Origin: Oceanisphaera psychrotolerans
GTDB lineage: Bacteria; Pseudomonadota; Gammaproteobacteria; Enterobacterales; Aeromonadaceae
Direction of reading: 5' to 3'
Length of the DNA stretch: 58,907 nt
Assembly: GCF_001870485.1 (NCBI RefSeq)
Contig: NZ_MDKE01000016.1
Coordinates: forward strand, 1-58,907
Below, piece after piece: positions 29,879-40,311 of this stretch; the first letter of the stretch is position 1, and every line of letters starts with the position of its first letter. The position numbers were made by a program, and so were the translations under genes. Under the pieces are notes generated by a model. That model made no database searches, was not told the DNA's origin, and saw only the letters and a list, made by a program, of their open reading frames with translations.

Positions 29879-32699
29879 GCAAACCGGCGAACTTCGCCGT
29901 CTCCGGCCACGTTGGACACACAGCGACCACAGATGCCGTCGTGGCCTTGATGGGTGTTTACATCAGCACATGGTGCCAGCAACGGCTGCACTTCTCGGCG
30001 CCACTCTTGGCGACACTCACCTTGAGCCCCGCCACCTCGGTGTCGGCGGCATCACCGGCGTCGGCCAGCGGCTGTACGGTCACGCTGGAGGTCAGCATCA
30101 CGAAACGCAGCTCATCACCCAGTTGCCTGAGCTTGGTCGCCAGAGCGTCTTCCACGAAGAGGGTGATATCGGCTTCCAGCGCGCCACCAATCACCTTGTC
30201 TTTGCGGGCGGCTTCCAGCGCCTTGTTCACCGCCTGACGAACCTTGAGCAACTCGGCCCAATAGCCATCGCTCAGTTGCTCGTCGTCGGCCAGTCCGAAC
30301 AGACCGTCGTAGAACTCTTCGGTGAACACGAACGTCGACCGCTCGCCGGGCAGCAGCGCCCAGATCTCGTCGGCGGTAAAGCTCATGATCGGGGCCATCC
30401 AGCGTACCAGTGCTTCCACAATATGGTAGAGCGCGGTCTGGCAGGAGCGGCGTGCCAGGCTGTCGGCCTTGGCGGTGTACTGCCGGTCCTTGATCACGTC
30501 CAGATAGAAAGAGCCCATTTCGACCGAGCAGAACTGCATCAGCTTCTGGGTCACCAGATGGAAGTTGTATTCGTCGTAGGCGGTGGTGATTTCCTGCTGA
30601 ATCGCCTGAGCCCGACCCACGGCCCAGCGGTCGATGACCACCATGTCGTCCGGTGCCACCATGTCGGTGGCCGGGTTGAAGCCATTCAGGTTGGCCATCA
30701 GGAAGCGGGCGGTGTTGCGGATGCGACGGTAGGCATCGGCGCTGCGCTTGAGGATCTCGTCGGATACCGTCATCTCGCCGGAATAGTCGGTGCTGGTGAC
30801 CCACAGACGCAGGATATCGGCGCCCAGCTTGTTCATGACCTGCTGCGGGCTGACCACGTTGCCGATGGACTTGGACATCTTGCGGCCCTGACCGTCCACG
30901 GTAAAGCCGTGGGTCAGCACCTGCCGGTAAGGGGCGTGTCCCTTCATGGCGGTGGAGATCATCAGGGAGGACATGAACCAGCCACGATGCTGATCCGAGC
31001 CTTCCAGATACATGTCGGCCGGGTGGCCCTGAAACTCGGCACGCACGTCCACCACCGAAGAGTGGGTAGAACCGGAGTCGAACCACACATCCAGGGTATC
31101 CAGCACTTTTTCGTACTGGTCGGCTTCGTCGCCCAGCAGCTCGGCCGGATCCAGATCCCACCAGGCCTGAATGCCGGCCTGTTCCACCCGCTTGGCCACG
31201 GCTTCCATCAGCTCGGTGGCGCGGGGATGCAGGGCCTGGGTTTCCTTATGCACGAACAGGGCGATGGGCACACCCCAGGTGCGCTGGCGCGAGATACACC
31301 AGTCCGGGCGGTTTTCGACCATGGACTCGATACGGCTCTGGCCCCATTCGGGCACCCACTGTACCTTCTTGATCTCACTCAGCGCCTGAGCACGCAGCCC
31401 GGCCTGATCCATGCTAATAAACCACTGGGGGGTGGCACGGAAGATAATCGGGGTCTTGTGGCGCCAGCAATGCGGGTAGGAGTGGGTATAGGCTTCGTGA
31501 TGCAGCAGGGCGCCACGCGCTTTCAGCACCTCCACCACCGCATCGTTGGCCTTGAACACATGCTGACCGGCAAACAACTCGGTATCGGGCAGGTAAACGC
31601 CGTTGCCACCAACCGGGTTGGCGACTTCCAGACCGTACTGCTGACCCACCACGAAGTCTTCCTGACCGTGGCCAGGGGCGGTATGCACGGCGCCGGTACC
31701 GGATTCGATGGTGACATGCTCACCCAGAATGGCGGGTACGTCGAAGTCGTAGAAGGGATGGCGGAAGCGCTTCAGCTCGAGCGCCGCGCCCTGACAGTAA
31801 CCCAGGTTGTGGTAATGCTGGATACCGGCTCTGTCCATCACGTCCTTGACCAGATCGGCGGCCAGGATCAGGCGCTCGGGGTTGTCCCCTTCCACCTGTA
31901 CCAGCGCGTAGCTCAGCTCCGCATGCAACGCCACGGCGCGGTTGGCGGGCAGGGTCCAGGGGGTGGTGGTCCAGATGGCCACCGACAGCGGGCCCTGGCC
32001 GGTATGGCCGTCGGCGCAGTCGAAGCTGGCCGCTACCGCGGCTTCGTCCACCGCGGTGAAACGCACGTCGATGGCCGGCGAGCGCTTGTCTTCGTATTCC
32101 ACTTCGGCTTCTGCCAGCGCAGAGCCGCAATCGGTACACCAGTGCACCGGCTTGGAGCCCTTGTGCAGGTGGCCGTTGTCGATGATCTTGGCCAGCGAGC
32201 GAATGATGTTGGCTTCGGTATCGAAGTTCATGGTGAGGTAGGGGTTGTCCCAGTCACCCAGCACGCCCAGACGGATAAAGTCGGTTTTCTGCGCTTCGAT
32301 CTGCTCTTTGGCATAGGCGCGGCAGGCTTCGCGGAACTCGGCGGCGGAGACCTTGACGCCGGGCTTGCCGACCTTGCCTTCCACCTTCAGTTCGATGGGC
32401 AGACCATGGCAATCCCAGCCCGGAATGTAGGGAGAGTCGTAACCAAGCAGCCCCTTGGACTTGACGATGACGTCTTTCAGGATCTTGTTGACCGAGTGAC
32501 CGATGTGAATGCTGCCGTTGGCGTAGGGAGGGCCGTCGTGCAGAATAAACGGCTTGTTGCCGGCCTTGGCCTGACGCACGGCACCGTACAGATCCTGGTC
32601 AATCCAGCGCTTGAGCATCTCCGGCTCACGCTGAGCCAGGTTGCCGCGCATGGGAAACTCCGTTTCGGGCAAATTCAGGGTATTTTTATAGTCGCTCAT
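29875..32699 (-). CDS. ileS: Isoleucyl-tRNA synthetase IleS, reading frame broken near C-terminus
   Basis: IleS charges tRNA-Ile and edits valine; it is essential. The full product is about 941 residues (E. coli 938). Class I motifs are present: [15 protein letters not shown] (HIGH) and [10 protein letters not shown] (KMSKS), with the editing domain between them. The C-terminal zinc site starts with KCSRCWHH; then the frame ends near 29970. Adding one base gives [20 protein letters not shown] and a natural stop at 29877-29875 overlapping lspA in ATGA. Start [15 protein letters not shown] at 32699 matches E. coli. The break is very probably a sequence error. Confidence 0.95.
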
Positions 32700-32704
32700 G
32701 GATC

Positions 32705-33655
32705 CTACATTCCGTTCGGTTGTGATGACGCCAGCCCGAACCATTGGCGGGCTTCGGCGGCATCGCGTTGAATTTGCTCCTTTAACAGCTCAAAGGAAGC
32801 GAATTTTTGCTCGTTCCGCAATTTATGGCGGAGCTCTACCTCCACCTGTTTGCCGTACAGATCGCCTGAAAAATCAAACAGATGGACTTCTAACAGGGCG
32901 CGGGTACCGCTGACGGTGGGCTTGTCACCGATATTGGCTACCCCGGGATAACGGTGACCATTCATCAGCCACAGTTCCACCACATAAACGCCGGACACCG
33001 GGATCACCTGCCGCTTGAGCGCCACATTGGCCGTGGGAAAGCCGATGGTTCGCCCCAGCTTGGCACCATGCTCTACTCGTCCGCACAGGCTGAAGGGGCG
33101 CCCCAGCATGGCGGCGGCATCATCCAGCCGGTCTGCGGCCAAGGCTTCGCGGATCAGGGTGCTGCTGACTCGCTGGCTGTTCATGCGCCAGCTCTGGGTG
33201 CTGACCAGCTCGAAGTCGAAGGCTCGGCCGGCCCGGGTCAACAGTTCGAAGTCTCCGCCCCGGTTTCGGCCGAAACGAAAATCGTCACCCACCACCAGAA
33301 AGCGCACCCCCAGCCGGTCCACCAGCAGGCCACGGATAAACTCGTCCGGGCTCTGGGCGGCAAAGTCGGCATTGAAACGCACACACAGCAGGCGATCGAT
33401 ACCCAACCGGGCCAGCTGCTGGTATTTTTCCCGCAGCCGGGTCAACCGGGGTGGCGCTTCGCCACCGGTAAACAACTCCTGAGGCTGAGGCTCGAACACC
33501 ATGACACAGGCCGGCACCTTGAGACGACGGGCCTGCTCGACCAGACGACCCAATACGGCCTGGTGCCCCAGGTGCACGCCATCAAAATTACCGATGGTCA
33601 GCACACAGCCGTGATGCCATGGTTTGATGTTGTGAATGCCGCGAATAAGCTCCAT
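32705..33655 (-). CDS. ribF: Bifunctional riboflavin kinase/FAD synthetase RibF
   Basis: RibF phosphorylates riboflavin to FMN and adenylates FMN to FAD. The 316-residue protein has the N-terminal nucleotidyltransferase domain ([17 protein letters not shown] near residue 20, and SSTLIREAL near 165) and the C-terminal riboflavin kinase domain ([11 protein letters not shown] near 203, and GVYVV). It ends 5 nt before ileS starts and heads the ribF-ileS-lspA-fkpB-ispH operon. Confidence 0.97.
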   Translation of the reverse strand: MELIRGIHNIKPWHHGCVLTIGNFDGVHLGHQAVLGRLVEQARRLKVPACVMVFEPQPQELFTGGEAPPRLTRLREKYQQLARLGIDRLLCVRFNADFAAQSPDEFIRGLLVDRLGVRFLVVGDDFRFGRNRGGDFELLTRAGRAFDFELVSTQSWRMNSQRVSSTLIREALAADRLDDAAAMLGRPFSLCGRVEHGAKLGRTIGFPTANVALKRQVIPVSGVYVVELWLMNGHRYPGVANIGDKPTVSGTRALLEVHLFDFSGDLYGKQVEVELRHKLRNEQKFASFELLKEQIQRDAAEARQWFGLASSQPNGM

Positions 33656-33721
33656 AGATTCCGATGCCGGCCTCTGTAAATCGGCGGATTATACCCCAGC
33701 CGGCCCTCAGGATCAGCCCTG

Positions 33722-35278
33722 CTACGCGGTTTTAAAGTGCTTTATCCGCACACCGGTCAGCAGCAGCAGGGCACCGTAACACAGGGCACCGGCACCGATA
33801 TAGCCCAGCAGGTGCAAACTGCTGGTCAGCAGGCCCCACTCGGCCCACTGTGCCAGTGGCGGCGACAACAGCCACAGCAGCGCCGCCATGCCGATGCCGG
33901 CCAGCGCCACCTTGAGGGCAAACAGCAGGGTCTGTCGGCTGGGGTGATAGATATCACGCTGGCTCAACCCCCAGGCCAACAGGCCGGCGTTCAATATACC
34001 CGACATCGCGGTAGCCAGTGCCAGTCCCACATAGCCGAGCGGGAAGATAAGCAGCGCATTGAATACCATGTTGGCAACCATGGCGATAATGCCGAAGCGC
34101 ACCGGGGTCTTGGTATCCTGACGGGCATAGTAACCCGGAGCCAGTACCTTGATCAGCATGAAGGCCTGCAGCCCCACACCATAGGCCACCAGGCTACGTC
34201 CCGCCGCCGCCACTTCGGTCATGCCGAACTCGCCACGCATGAACAGCACCCGCAGCATGGGCTCGCTGAGCACGATCAACCCCAGCATGGCGGGAAAGCC
34301 CATCAACAGCACCATGCGCACGCCCCAGTCCATGGTGGCGGCAAAGCCATCCCTGGCTTCCTCCACATGGCGGCTCGACAGCGCCGGCAGGATCACGGTA
34401 GCGATGGCGATACCGAACAGGCCGAGCGGAAATTCCAGCAGACGATCGGCATAATACAGGTAGCTGATGGAGCCGGTGGCCAGAAAGGAGGCCAGCATGG
34501 TATCGAACAGCAGGTTTACCTGGCTGACCGACACCCCGAACAGGGCCGGAATCATCAAGGTGCGGATCTTCACCACCCCGGGGTGATGCCAGGCCCAGCG
34601 CGGCCGCACCAGCAGGTGCAGTTTCGCCAGAAAGGGGAACTGAAACAGAAACTGGATCAAACCGCCGGCAAAGACCCCGATGGCCAGTCCCAGCTCGGGC
34701 TGTGCCAGCCGCGGTGACAACCAGAGTGCGGCGGCAATCAGTGCCACGTTGAGAAAAACCGGGGTAAAGGACGACACCGCAAACTTGCCGAAGGTATTGA
34801 GTATGGCCCCGGCCATGGCGGTAAAGCTGATAAACCACAGATAGGGAAAGGTGATCTTCAGCAACAGGGAGGCCAGCTCGAATTTGTAGGCCTCGGGCCC
34901 GTCATTCATCCATTCGATGAACCAGCCGGCCCCGAACAGGGCCGTGACCACGCCGGAGCCGACCATGCCGGCCAGGGTCACCAGGGTGACAATCAGCCCC
35001 AGGGTACCGGACACCGCCGCCAGCAGATCCTGAGTATCCTTGAAGCTGCGGTTCTGCTTGTATTCGGTCATCACCGGCACAAAGGCCTGATTGAAGGCGC
35101 CCTCGGCAAACAGCCGGCGCAGAAAGTTGGGAATACGATTGGCAAAAAAGAACACATCGGCCGCGGCTCCGGCCCCCATCAGGTTGGCGATCACCACGTC
35201 ACGCACCAGCCCCAGCACCCGGGATACCAGGGTCATGGCGGACACAATCAGGCCAGATCGCAAAAGCGCCTTGCTCAA
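33722..35278 (-). CDS. murJ: Lipid II flippase MurJ
   Basis: MurJ (MviN) moves lipid II across the inner membrane for peptidoglycan synthesis and is essential. The 518-residue MOP-superfamily protein has about 14 transmembrane helices. Conserved stretches include SRVLGLVRDVVIANLMGAG near residue 20, FANRIPNFLRRLFAEGAFNQAFVPV near 45 (quoted in part: FFANRIPNFLRRL) and APGYYARQDTKTPVRFG near 370. It lies between ribF and rpsT, in the conserved rpsT/murJ/ribF arrangement. Confidence 0.97.
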   Translation of the reverse strand: MSKALLRSGLIVSAMTLVSRVLGLVRDVVIANLMGAGAAADVFFFANRIPNFLRRLFAEGAFNQAFVPVMTEYKQNRSFKDTQDLLAAVSGTLGLIVTLVTLAGMVGSGVVTALFGAGWFIEWMNDGPEAYKFELASLLLKITFPYLWFISFTAMAGAILNTFGKFAVSSFTPVFLNVALIAAALWLSPRLAQPELGLAIGVFAGGLIQFLFQFPFLAKLHLLVRPRWAWHHPGVVKIRTLMIPALFGVSVSQVNLLFDTMLASFLATGSISYLYYADRLLEFPLGLFGIAIATVILPALSSRHVEEARDGFAATMDWGVRMVLLMGFPAMLGLIVLSEPMLRVLFMRGEFGMTEVAAAGRSLVAYGVGLQAFMLIKVLAPGYYARQDTKTPVRFGIIAMVANMVFNALLIFPLGYVGLALATAMSGILNAGLLAWGLSQRDIYHPSRQTLLFALKVALAGIGMAALLWLLSPPLAQWAEWGLLTSSLHLLGYIGAGALCYGALLLLTGVRIKHFKTA

Positions 35279-35355
35279 AATGAAAACCTCACGGTAAGAA
35301 AATTGCTGTCTGCAGGGGAATGCTGCTAGAATCCGGTCGACAGTTTAACCCCCTG

Positions 35356-35375
35356 CCCTGTGTCTGACCACAGGG
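35356..35375. other. Short hairpin in the murJ-rpsT intergenic region
   Basis: CCCTGTG (35356-35362) and CACAGGG (35369-35375) flank a 6-nt loop, 24 bp upstream of the rpsT -35 element. It may be an operator or a structural element; no T tract follows. Confidence 0.3.
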
Positions 35376-35398
35376 CGGTGTTTATTTGCACAAATCAA

Positions 35399-35427
35399 TT
35401 GACAATCTGCGGTGAAAAAGGCATATT
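35399..35427 (+). promoter_or_regulatory. Sigma-70 promoter of rpsT
   Basis: A perfect TTGACA (35399-35404) is followed after 17 nt by CATATT (35422-35427). It lies about 40 bp upstream of the rpsT ribosome binding site TAGGAG. Confidence 0.75.
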
Positions 35428-35475
35428 CCTCGGCCTTTTATTAACACTCGCTAAGACAGTTTTAGGAGTTTTACC

Positions 35476-35736
35476 TTGGCTAATATCAAATCTGCTAAGA
35501 AACGCGCGATTCAAGCAGAGAAACGCCGTAAGCACAACGCAAGCCGTCGTTCCATGGTTCGCACCTACGTCAAAAAAGTAGTTGCTGCCATCGCTGCCGG
35601 TGACAAAGCGAACGCTCAAAAAGCCTTCGACGCCGCTCAGCCGCTGCTGGATCGCATGGCCACCAAGGGCCTGATCCACAAGAACAAGGCTGCTCGTCAC
35701 AAGAGCCGCCTGAACGCCAAGATCAAGGCTCTGTAA
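35476..35736 (+). CDS. rpsT: 30S ribosomal protein S20, TTG start
   Basis: S20 (86 residues) binds 16S rRNA early in 30S assembly. [20 protein letters not shown] and the C-terminal [15 protein letters not shown] are typical. The start codon is TTG at 35476 with TAGGAG ahead of it. E. coli rpsT also starts with UUG, a feature tied to its autoregulated, low-efficiency initiation; the same design is seen here. It has its own sigma-70 promoter and terminator and diverges from murJ. Confidence 0.97.
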   Translation: MANIKSAKKRAIQAEKRRKHNASRRSMVRTYVKKVVAAIAAGDKANAQKAFDAAQPLLDRMATKGLIHKNKAARHKSRLNAKIKAL

Positions 35737-35760
35737 AACAGAGACTTGTCCGCAGCGTCA

Positions 35761-35787
35761 AAAAAACCGGCTTAATGCCGGTTTTTT
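35761..35787 (+). terminator. Terminator after rpsT
   Basis: AAAAAACCGGC (35761-35771) and GCCGGTTTTTT (35777-35787) form a perfect stem with a 5-nt loop. Confidence 0.92.
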
Positions 35788-35879
35788 GTTGCCTGGGTTT
35801 TGTGGGTGAGCTGTTAAAGACAGACCTCCCCGCTTGCAGACAGCATCTGCTGTTTAAACTCCCCCCTCCCTCACACTGT

Positions 35880-36188
35880 TCACGCTTCCTGACAATACAG
35901 CTTGTGCAACAAGGCGATCACTTCCCGCACTTCCTCGCTTTTGAGCGAATAATAGACCGTTTGCGCTTCCTTGCGGGTGCCCACCAGCCCGTCGTTGCGC
36001 AAAATCGCCAGGTGCTGAGACAACGCCGACTGGCTCAGTCCGAGATGCTGATTCATTTCTCCGACCGACATTTCCTGCTCGAGCAGATGACACAGGATAA
36101 ACAGCCTTCGTTCATTGGCCAGCGCCTTCAGCAGCTTGACCGCCTGAGCTGCATTCGCCGCCATGTCGTCCATATTCATTGCCATCAT
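35880..36188 (-). CDS. hlyU: HlyU/BigR-type ArsR-family regulator
   Basis: This roughly 102-residue winged-helix protein matches Vibrio HlyU and the BigR/YgaV/SqrR thiol-sensing group of ArsR/SmtB regulators. Visible features are LLKALANERRLFILCHLL, the recognition helix LSQSALSQHLAILRNDGLV, and HKLYCQ at the C-terminus. The two cysteines (in ILCHL and LYCQ) are those that form a disulfide or persulfide bridge in this group; the classic metal-binding ELCVCDL motif is absent. The start is uncertain: ATG at 36188 follows GGAC, with ATG 36185 and 36179 as alternatives. It lies 19 nt after nhaR and may share its transcript. Confidence 0.85.
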   Translation of the reverse strand: MMAMNMDDMAANAAQAVKLLKALANERRLFILCHLLEQEMSVGEMNQHLGLSQSALSQHLAILRNDGLVGTRKEAQTVYYSLKSEEVREVIALLHKLYCQEA

Positions 36189-36207
36189 GATGTCCACGTT
36201 CAGGGGG

Positions 36208-37152
36208 TTAACTCAACTCACTGTCAAAGGTCACGGGCGGCGTGACCGCCGAAAAGTCGTCCAACCCGGAGAAGAGCGAGGTGAAGTCGCTTTCGCATAA
36301 CCGTTTTACCGCCGGATGCTGGATCATCCGCTCGGCAAAAATAACGTAGTACTCTTCCTTCAGCTCCTCTACCCGGCCGATTTCTATCACCGGCTGATAT
36401 TGCAGGATGGCATCCCGGTAGATGGCAGGCGCAACGAAGATACCCTGATTGAAAAAGCCGAATGCCTTCATCATCGCCGCATCGTCAAATTCGCCCAGTA
36501 TCTGCGGTTTGAGTCCCTGCACTTCCAGCCAGTGGCGCAGCTGCCGGCCCATGGCGGTCCGTCGTCCCGGGATCAGCAGGCGTCGCTCTTCCAGACAGGC
36601 GGGGAAGGGGCGGGTCGGCAGCGGCTCGCGGCAGTAAAAGCCGATATCGCACTCCCCCAGCTTCTTGGACAGCAGCCCGGCATGCTGAGCCGAGTCCACC
36701 GGACAGTCCGACAGTATCATGTCCAGCTTGTGCTGGCTCAGCTGCTCAAGCAGCATTTCGTGGGTCGACTCATAGCAACGCAGATGAATGGAGCCGTCGT
36801 TGGGGATCACCGAGAGCAACACCCGACTCGCCAGCCGCTTGGACAGCGCATCGGCGATGCCGACGTCGAACACCAGATGATCTTCCTTGCGATAATTGAC
36901 GATATCCAGCATCTCGTAAGACAGGCTGAACATCCGGTCTGCGTACTGGAAGACCAGCTGCCCCAGCTCGCTGGCCTCCAGCTGGCGGCCCTTGCGTTTG
37001 AACAGCTTGCCACCGAGACGCTGCTCCAGCTGACGGACCTGTCCGGTCACGGTTTGCGGCGTCAGAAACAGCGCCTCGGCCGCCTTGGTGACAGAGCCCT
37101 TCTTCTGCGTCATCCAGAAATAGTACAGGTGGTTGTAGTTAAGGTGTGACAA
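36208..37152 (-). CDS. nhaR: Transcriptional activator NhaR (LysR family)
   Basis: NhaR senses sodium and activates nhaA; in E. coli it also acts on pgaABCD. The product of about 314 residues has the LysR helix-turn-helix ([20 protein letters not shown]) and an effector domain very close to E. coli NhaR, including [33 protein letters not shown] and [19 protein letters not shown] at 37152 is chosen because GGAGA lies 6 nt upstream and the protein then starts [12 protein letters not shown] as in E. coli; ATG at 37170 is an alternative. It lies downstream of nhaA behind a hairpin. Confidence 0.94.
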   Translation of the reverse strand: MSHLNYNHLYYFWMTQKKGSVTKAAEALFLTPQTVTGQVRQLEQRLGGKLFKRKGRQLEASELGQLVFQYADRMFSLSYEMLDIVNYRKEDHLVFDVGIADALSKRLASRVLLSVIPNDGSIHLRCYESTHEMLLEQLSQHKLDMILSDCPVDSAQHAGLLSKKLGECDIGFYCREPLPTRPFPACLEERRLLIPGRRTAMGRQLRHWLEVQGLKPQILGEFDDAAMMKAFGFFNQGIFVAPAIYRDAILQYQPVIEIGRVEELKEEYYVIFAERMIQHPAVKRLCESDFTSLFSGLDDFSAVTPPVTFDSELS

Positions 37153-37191
37153 AGGCCATCTCCAATACATGTTGGCCCCATCATAATGAAA

Positions 37192-37217
37192 GCGGCCGGG
37201 TTTGAATACCCGGCCGC
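37192..37217 (-). terminator. GC-rich hairpin between nhaA and nhaR
   Basis: GCGGCCGGGT (37192-37201) pairs exactly with ACCCGGCCGC (37208-37217). On the minus strand it is followed by TTTCATTAT. It probably reduces read-through from nhaA into nhaR. Confidence 0.7.
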
Positions 37218-37259
37218 CGTGTTGAAGACCACTATCGTTGTGATGGCGATGCCTGTCGG

Positions 37260-38441
37260 CTACAGCTGCAGCGCCGGCTTGGGCAGGTTGCGGGGCAGAA
37301 TATGATAGAGCATGGCATAGCCCAGCAGCGCCGCCAGCGTCGAGCCCATCAGGATACCGAGACGCGACAGATTCATCAGCTCCGCCTGGCCGTCAAACGC
37401 CAGCGAGGAAATAAAAATAGACATGGTGAAGCCGATACCACAGAGCACCGAGACGGCAAAAATCTGCCTGAAGCACACGCCGGCCGGCAGTTGTGCCACC
37501 CCCAGCCGTACCGCGGCCCAGCTGGCCAGAAAAATGCCCATGGGTTTGCCGATCAGCAAGCCGACGATGATCCCCATCGGTAAGGCCGACGACAGATCAT
37601 CCACCGACAGCCCCTGCAGTGACACGCCAGCATTCACGAAGGAGAACAGCGGCAGTATCAGGAAGGCACACCAGGGGTGCAGGAAACGCTCCAGTTGTCT
37701 GGAGGGCGAGAATTTGCGGCCATAGAGCGGGATCAGGAAACCCAGTATCACCCCGGCCAGTGTCGCATGTACTCCGGACTTGAGTACCGCCACCCAGACT
37801 ATCCAGCCCAGGATCAGATAAGGCACCAGACTGCAGACCTGAGCCCGGTTCAACCAGAACAAGCCGCCGATGCCGAGGATAGCCACCGACATGGCCGGTA
37901 GCGAAAGACCGTGATTGTAGAACAGGGCAATAATGATGATGGCACCCAGATCGTCGATGATTGCCAGCGCCAGCAGGAACACCTTGAGACTGAGCGGCAC
38001 CCGCTTGCCGAGCAGCGCCATCACCCCCAGGGCGAAGGCAATATCGGTAGCGGTGGGAATGGCCCACCCATTTTGGTTCACGCCTTCACCGATGTTGAAC
38101 AGCAGAAACCACAACGCCGGAAACAGCATGCCACCGAGAGCGGCCAGAGCAGGAAAAATGGCTTTTTCCCGGCTGGACAAGGCACCCGAGACCAGCTCGC
38201 GCTTCACTTCCAGACCGATGACCAGAAAGAAAACCGCCATCATGCCGTCGTTTACCCAGTGCGATAGCGACTTGTCCAGATCAAGGGTGCTGATCCGCAA
38301 CTGGATCCGGGTACCGAGCAGTTCATGATAAAGCTCGGCCAACCCGGTATTGGCCATCACCATGGCGATCATCGCCGCGACAATAAGCAGAATGCCACCG
38401 GCAGATTCCATTGCCAAAAAACGCTTCAATACGTCTGACAT
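37260..38441 (-). CDS. nhaA: Na+/H+ antiporter NhaA
   Basis: NhaA expels Na+ or Li+ in exchange for two protons and supports growth in salt and alkaline pH. The 393-residue, 12-helix protein contains the ion-binding Asp pair in [17 protein letters not shown] (near residue 165) and the [15 protein letters not shown] motif before it. The length matches E. coli NhaA (388). The 185-bp gap upstream of the start is AT-rich and holds several LysR-type candidate sites. nhaR follows downstream. Confidence 0.97.
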   Translation of the reverse strand: MSDVLKRFLAMESAGGILLIVAAMIAMVMANTGLAELYHELLGTRIQLRISTLDLDKSLSHWVNDGMMAVFFLVIGLEVKRELVSGALSSREKAIFPALAALGGMLFPALWFLLFNIGEGVNQNGWAIPTATDIAFALGVMALLGKRVPLSLKVFLLALAIIDDLGAIIIIALFYNHGLSLPAMSVAILGIGGLFWLNRAQVCSLVPYLILGWIVWVAVLKSGVHATLAGVILGFLIPLYGRKFSPSRQLERFLHPWCAFLILPLFSFVNAGVSLQGLSVDDLSSALPMGIIVGLLIGKPMGIFLASWAAVRLGVAQLPAGVCFRQIFAVSVLCGIGFTMSIFISSLAFDGQAELMNLSRLGILMGSTLAALLGYAMLYHILPRNLPKPALQL

Positions 38442-38626
38442 ACACTTGAAACTCCTTTTATCAAGAATACGTCCGAGTGTAATCAGCCCACCCAGAGGCG
38501 AGTAATCGATTGTATCGACTTAATACATCGAAAAAACCGATTCTTTACCGATAAATAGCCTTGTATATCCGTTAATCTGGCGAAATTTAACACCAAGTTG
38601 AAATAAATTTACAATTAAAACCCGGC

Positions 38627-39421
38627 TTAAACCGCCACCGGGGCCTTGATATGCGGATGTGCCTGATAGTTTTCCAGCACAAAATCCTCGAAGGCATAAT
38701 CAAACAGGGAGTCGGGCTTGCGAGCCAGCTTCAGGGTCGGCAAGGGCAGCGGCTCTCGACTCAATTGTAGTCGAGCCTGTTCCAGATGATTGCTGTAAAG
38801 GTGCACATCGCCGCCGGTCCAGACAAAATCGCCGACCTCCAGCCCGGCCTGCTGGGCCATCATGTGGGTCAGCAGGGCATAGCTGGCGATATTGAAGGGC
38901 AGGCCGAGGAAGACGTCACAACTGCGCTGATAGAGCTGGCAGGACAACTTGCCGCCGGCGACATAAAACTGGAACAGGGCGTGACAGGGAGCCAGCGCCA
39001 TCTGATCCAGCTCACCCACATTCCAGGCCGAAACGATGATACGCCGGCTGTCCGGGTTGGTCTTGAGGGTCTCCAGCGCCTGGCTGATCTGATCGATCAC
39101 CCGGCCGTCCGCCCCTTGCCAGCTGCGCCACTGATGACCGTATACCGGCCCCAGATCGCCGTTGTCATCGGCCCATTCATCCCAGATCCGCACCCCGTGC
39201 TGCTTCAGGTAGCCGATATTGGTATCGCCGTTCAAAAACCACAGCAATTCGTGAATAATCGATTTCAGGTGGCACTTCTTGGTGGTGATCAGCGGAAAGC
39301 CCTCGGCCAGATTGAAGCGCATCTGATGACCGAACACCGACAGGGTGCCGGTGCCGGTTCTGTCTTCCTTGGGTGCACCTTGATCAAGGATATGCTGCAT
39401 CAGATCGAGATAGGCCTTCAT
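38627..39421 (-). CDS. thyA: Thymidylate synthase
   Basis: ThyA methylates dUMP to dTMP with methylene-tetrahydrofolate. The 264-residue length equals E. coli ThyA. The catalytic Cys is in [12 protein letters not shown], and [20 protein letters not shown] is the conserved dUMP and folate site. The start overlaps the lgt stop by 4 nt (ATGA), the usual lgt-thyA coupling. Confidence 0.98.
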   Translation of the reverse strand: MKAYLDLMQHILDQGAPKEDRTGTGTLSVFGHQMRFNLAEGFPLITTKKCHLKSIIHELLWFLNGDTNIGYLKQHGVRIWDEWADDNGDLGPVYGHQWRSWQGADGRVIDQISQALETLKTNPDSRRIIVSAWNVGELDQMALAPCHALFQFYVAGGKLSCQLYQRSCDVFLGLPFNIASYALLTHMMAQQAGLEVGDFVWTGGDVHLYSNHLEQARLQLSREPLPLPTLKLARKPDSLFDYAFEDFVLENYQAHPHIKAPVAV

Positions 39422-40236
39422 GCTGTTTTTTCTCCATTACCAAACCATCGGGGGCGACGACAGGCCGCCCATAACATCAGTGCACCGGCCAGCATCATCG
39501 GCATCGACAACAGCTGCCCCATGCTGAACAAATCGAGATAGAGTCCAAGCTGGGCATCCGGCTCCCGTACAAACTCCACCATGAACCGGAACAGGCCGTA
39601 ACAGAGCAGAAACAGGCCGGAAACCACGCCACGGGGGGGACGCGCTCGCCAGGCCAGATTCAGGATGATCAGCAAGACCACCCCTTCGAGGGCAAACTGA
39701 TACAGCTGGGAAGGATGACGCGGCAACATGCCCGCGGCCGGAAAGACAATGCCCCAAGGGACCTCGGTTGTCCGGCCCCAGAGCTCACCGTTGATGAAGT
39801 TGCCGATACGGCCGGCGCCGAGACCAAAGGGGATAAGGGGGGCGATAAAGTCCGATACCGCAAAGAAGGTTTTGTGCTGCTTGCGGGCAAACAGCCAGAG
39901 CGCGGTAATCACCCCGATCAGGCCGCCGTGAAACGACATGCCGCCGGTCCAGATCTTGATGAGGTAGAGCGGATCCGCGAGAAAGGTATCGAACTGATAG
40001 AAAAATACATAGCCGAGGCGACCGCCGAGGATCACCCCGAGAAAGCCGTAGAACAGCACATCGGATACCTGATCCCGGTTCCAGCCCGATCCCGGTTGTG
40101 CCGCACGGCGATTGGCCATCCACCAGGCGAAGACAAAGCCCAATAGGTACATAAGGCCATACCAGTGCACCGCCAGGGGACCGATTTGTATGGCGATGGG
40201 ATCAAACCCGGGAAACACCCAGTGACTTTGAGACAT
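39418..40236 (-). CDS. lgt: Phosphatidylglycerol-prolipoprotein diacylglyceryl transferase
   Basis: Lgt transfers diacylglycerol to the lipobox Cys of prolipoproteins in the inner membrane, the step before LspA. The 272-residue protein has about seven helices and the Lgt signature [14 protein letters not shown], with [12 protein letters not shown] and [11 protein letters not shown] also conserved. It is coupled to thyA and follows ptsP by 75 bp, the order rppH-ptsP-lgt-thyA seen in enterics. Confidence 0.97.
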   Translation of the reverse strand: MSQSHWVFPGFDPIAIQIGPLAVHWYGLMYLLGFVFAWWMANRRAAQPGSGWNRDQVSDVLFYGFLGVILGGRLGYVFFYQFDTFLADPLYLIKIWTGGMSFHGGLIGVITALWLFARKQHKTFFAVSDFIAPLIPFGLGAGRIGNFINGELWGRTTEVPWGIVFPAAGMLPRHPSQLYQFALEGVVLLIILNLAWRARPPRGVVSGLFLLCYGLFRFMVEFVREPDAQLGLYLDLFSMGQLLSMPMMLAGALMLWAACRRPRWFGNGEKTA

Positions 40237-40311
40237 GCACTTACCCCGTCAACGACAAAAGCGGGTATTGTGCTATCCGACAGGGAGAAATACCAGAGTT
40301 TAACTCTGTGC

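Noticed and set aside
29820-32771. A very long plus-strand open frame (over 980 codons) antisense to ileS
   Set aside because: It lies exactly opposite ileS, follows the third-position GC bias of that gene and shows no recognisable protein. It is a shadow frame. Similar long antisense frames over clpB, rnr, nadE, ffh and relA were rejected for the same reason.
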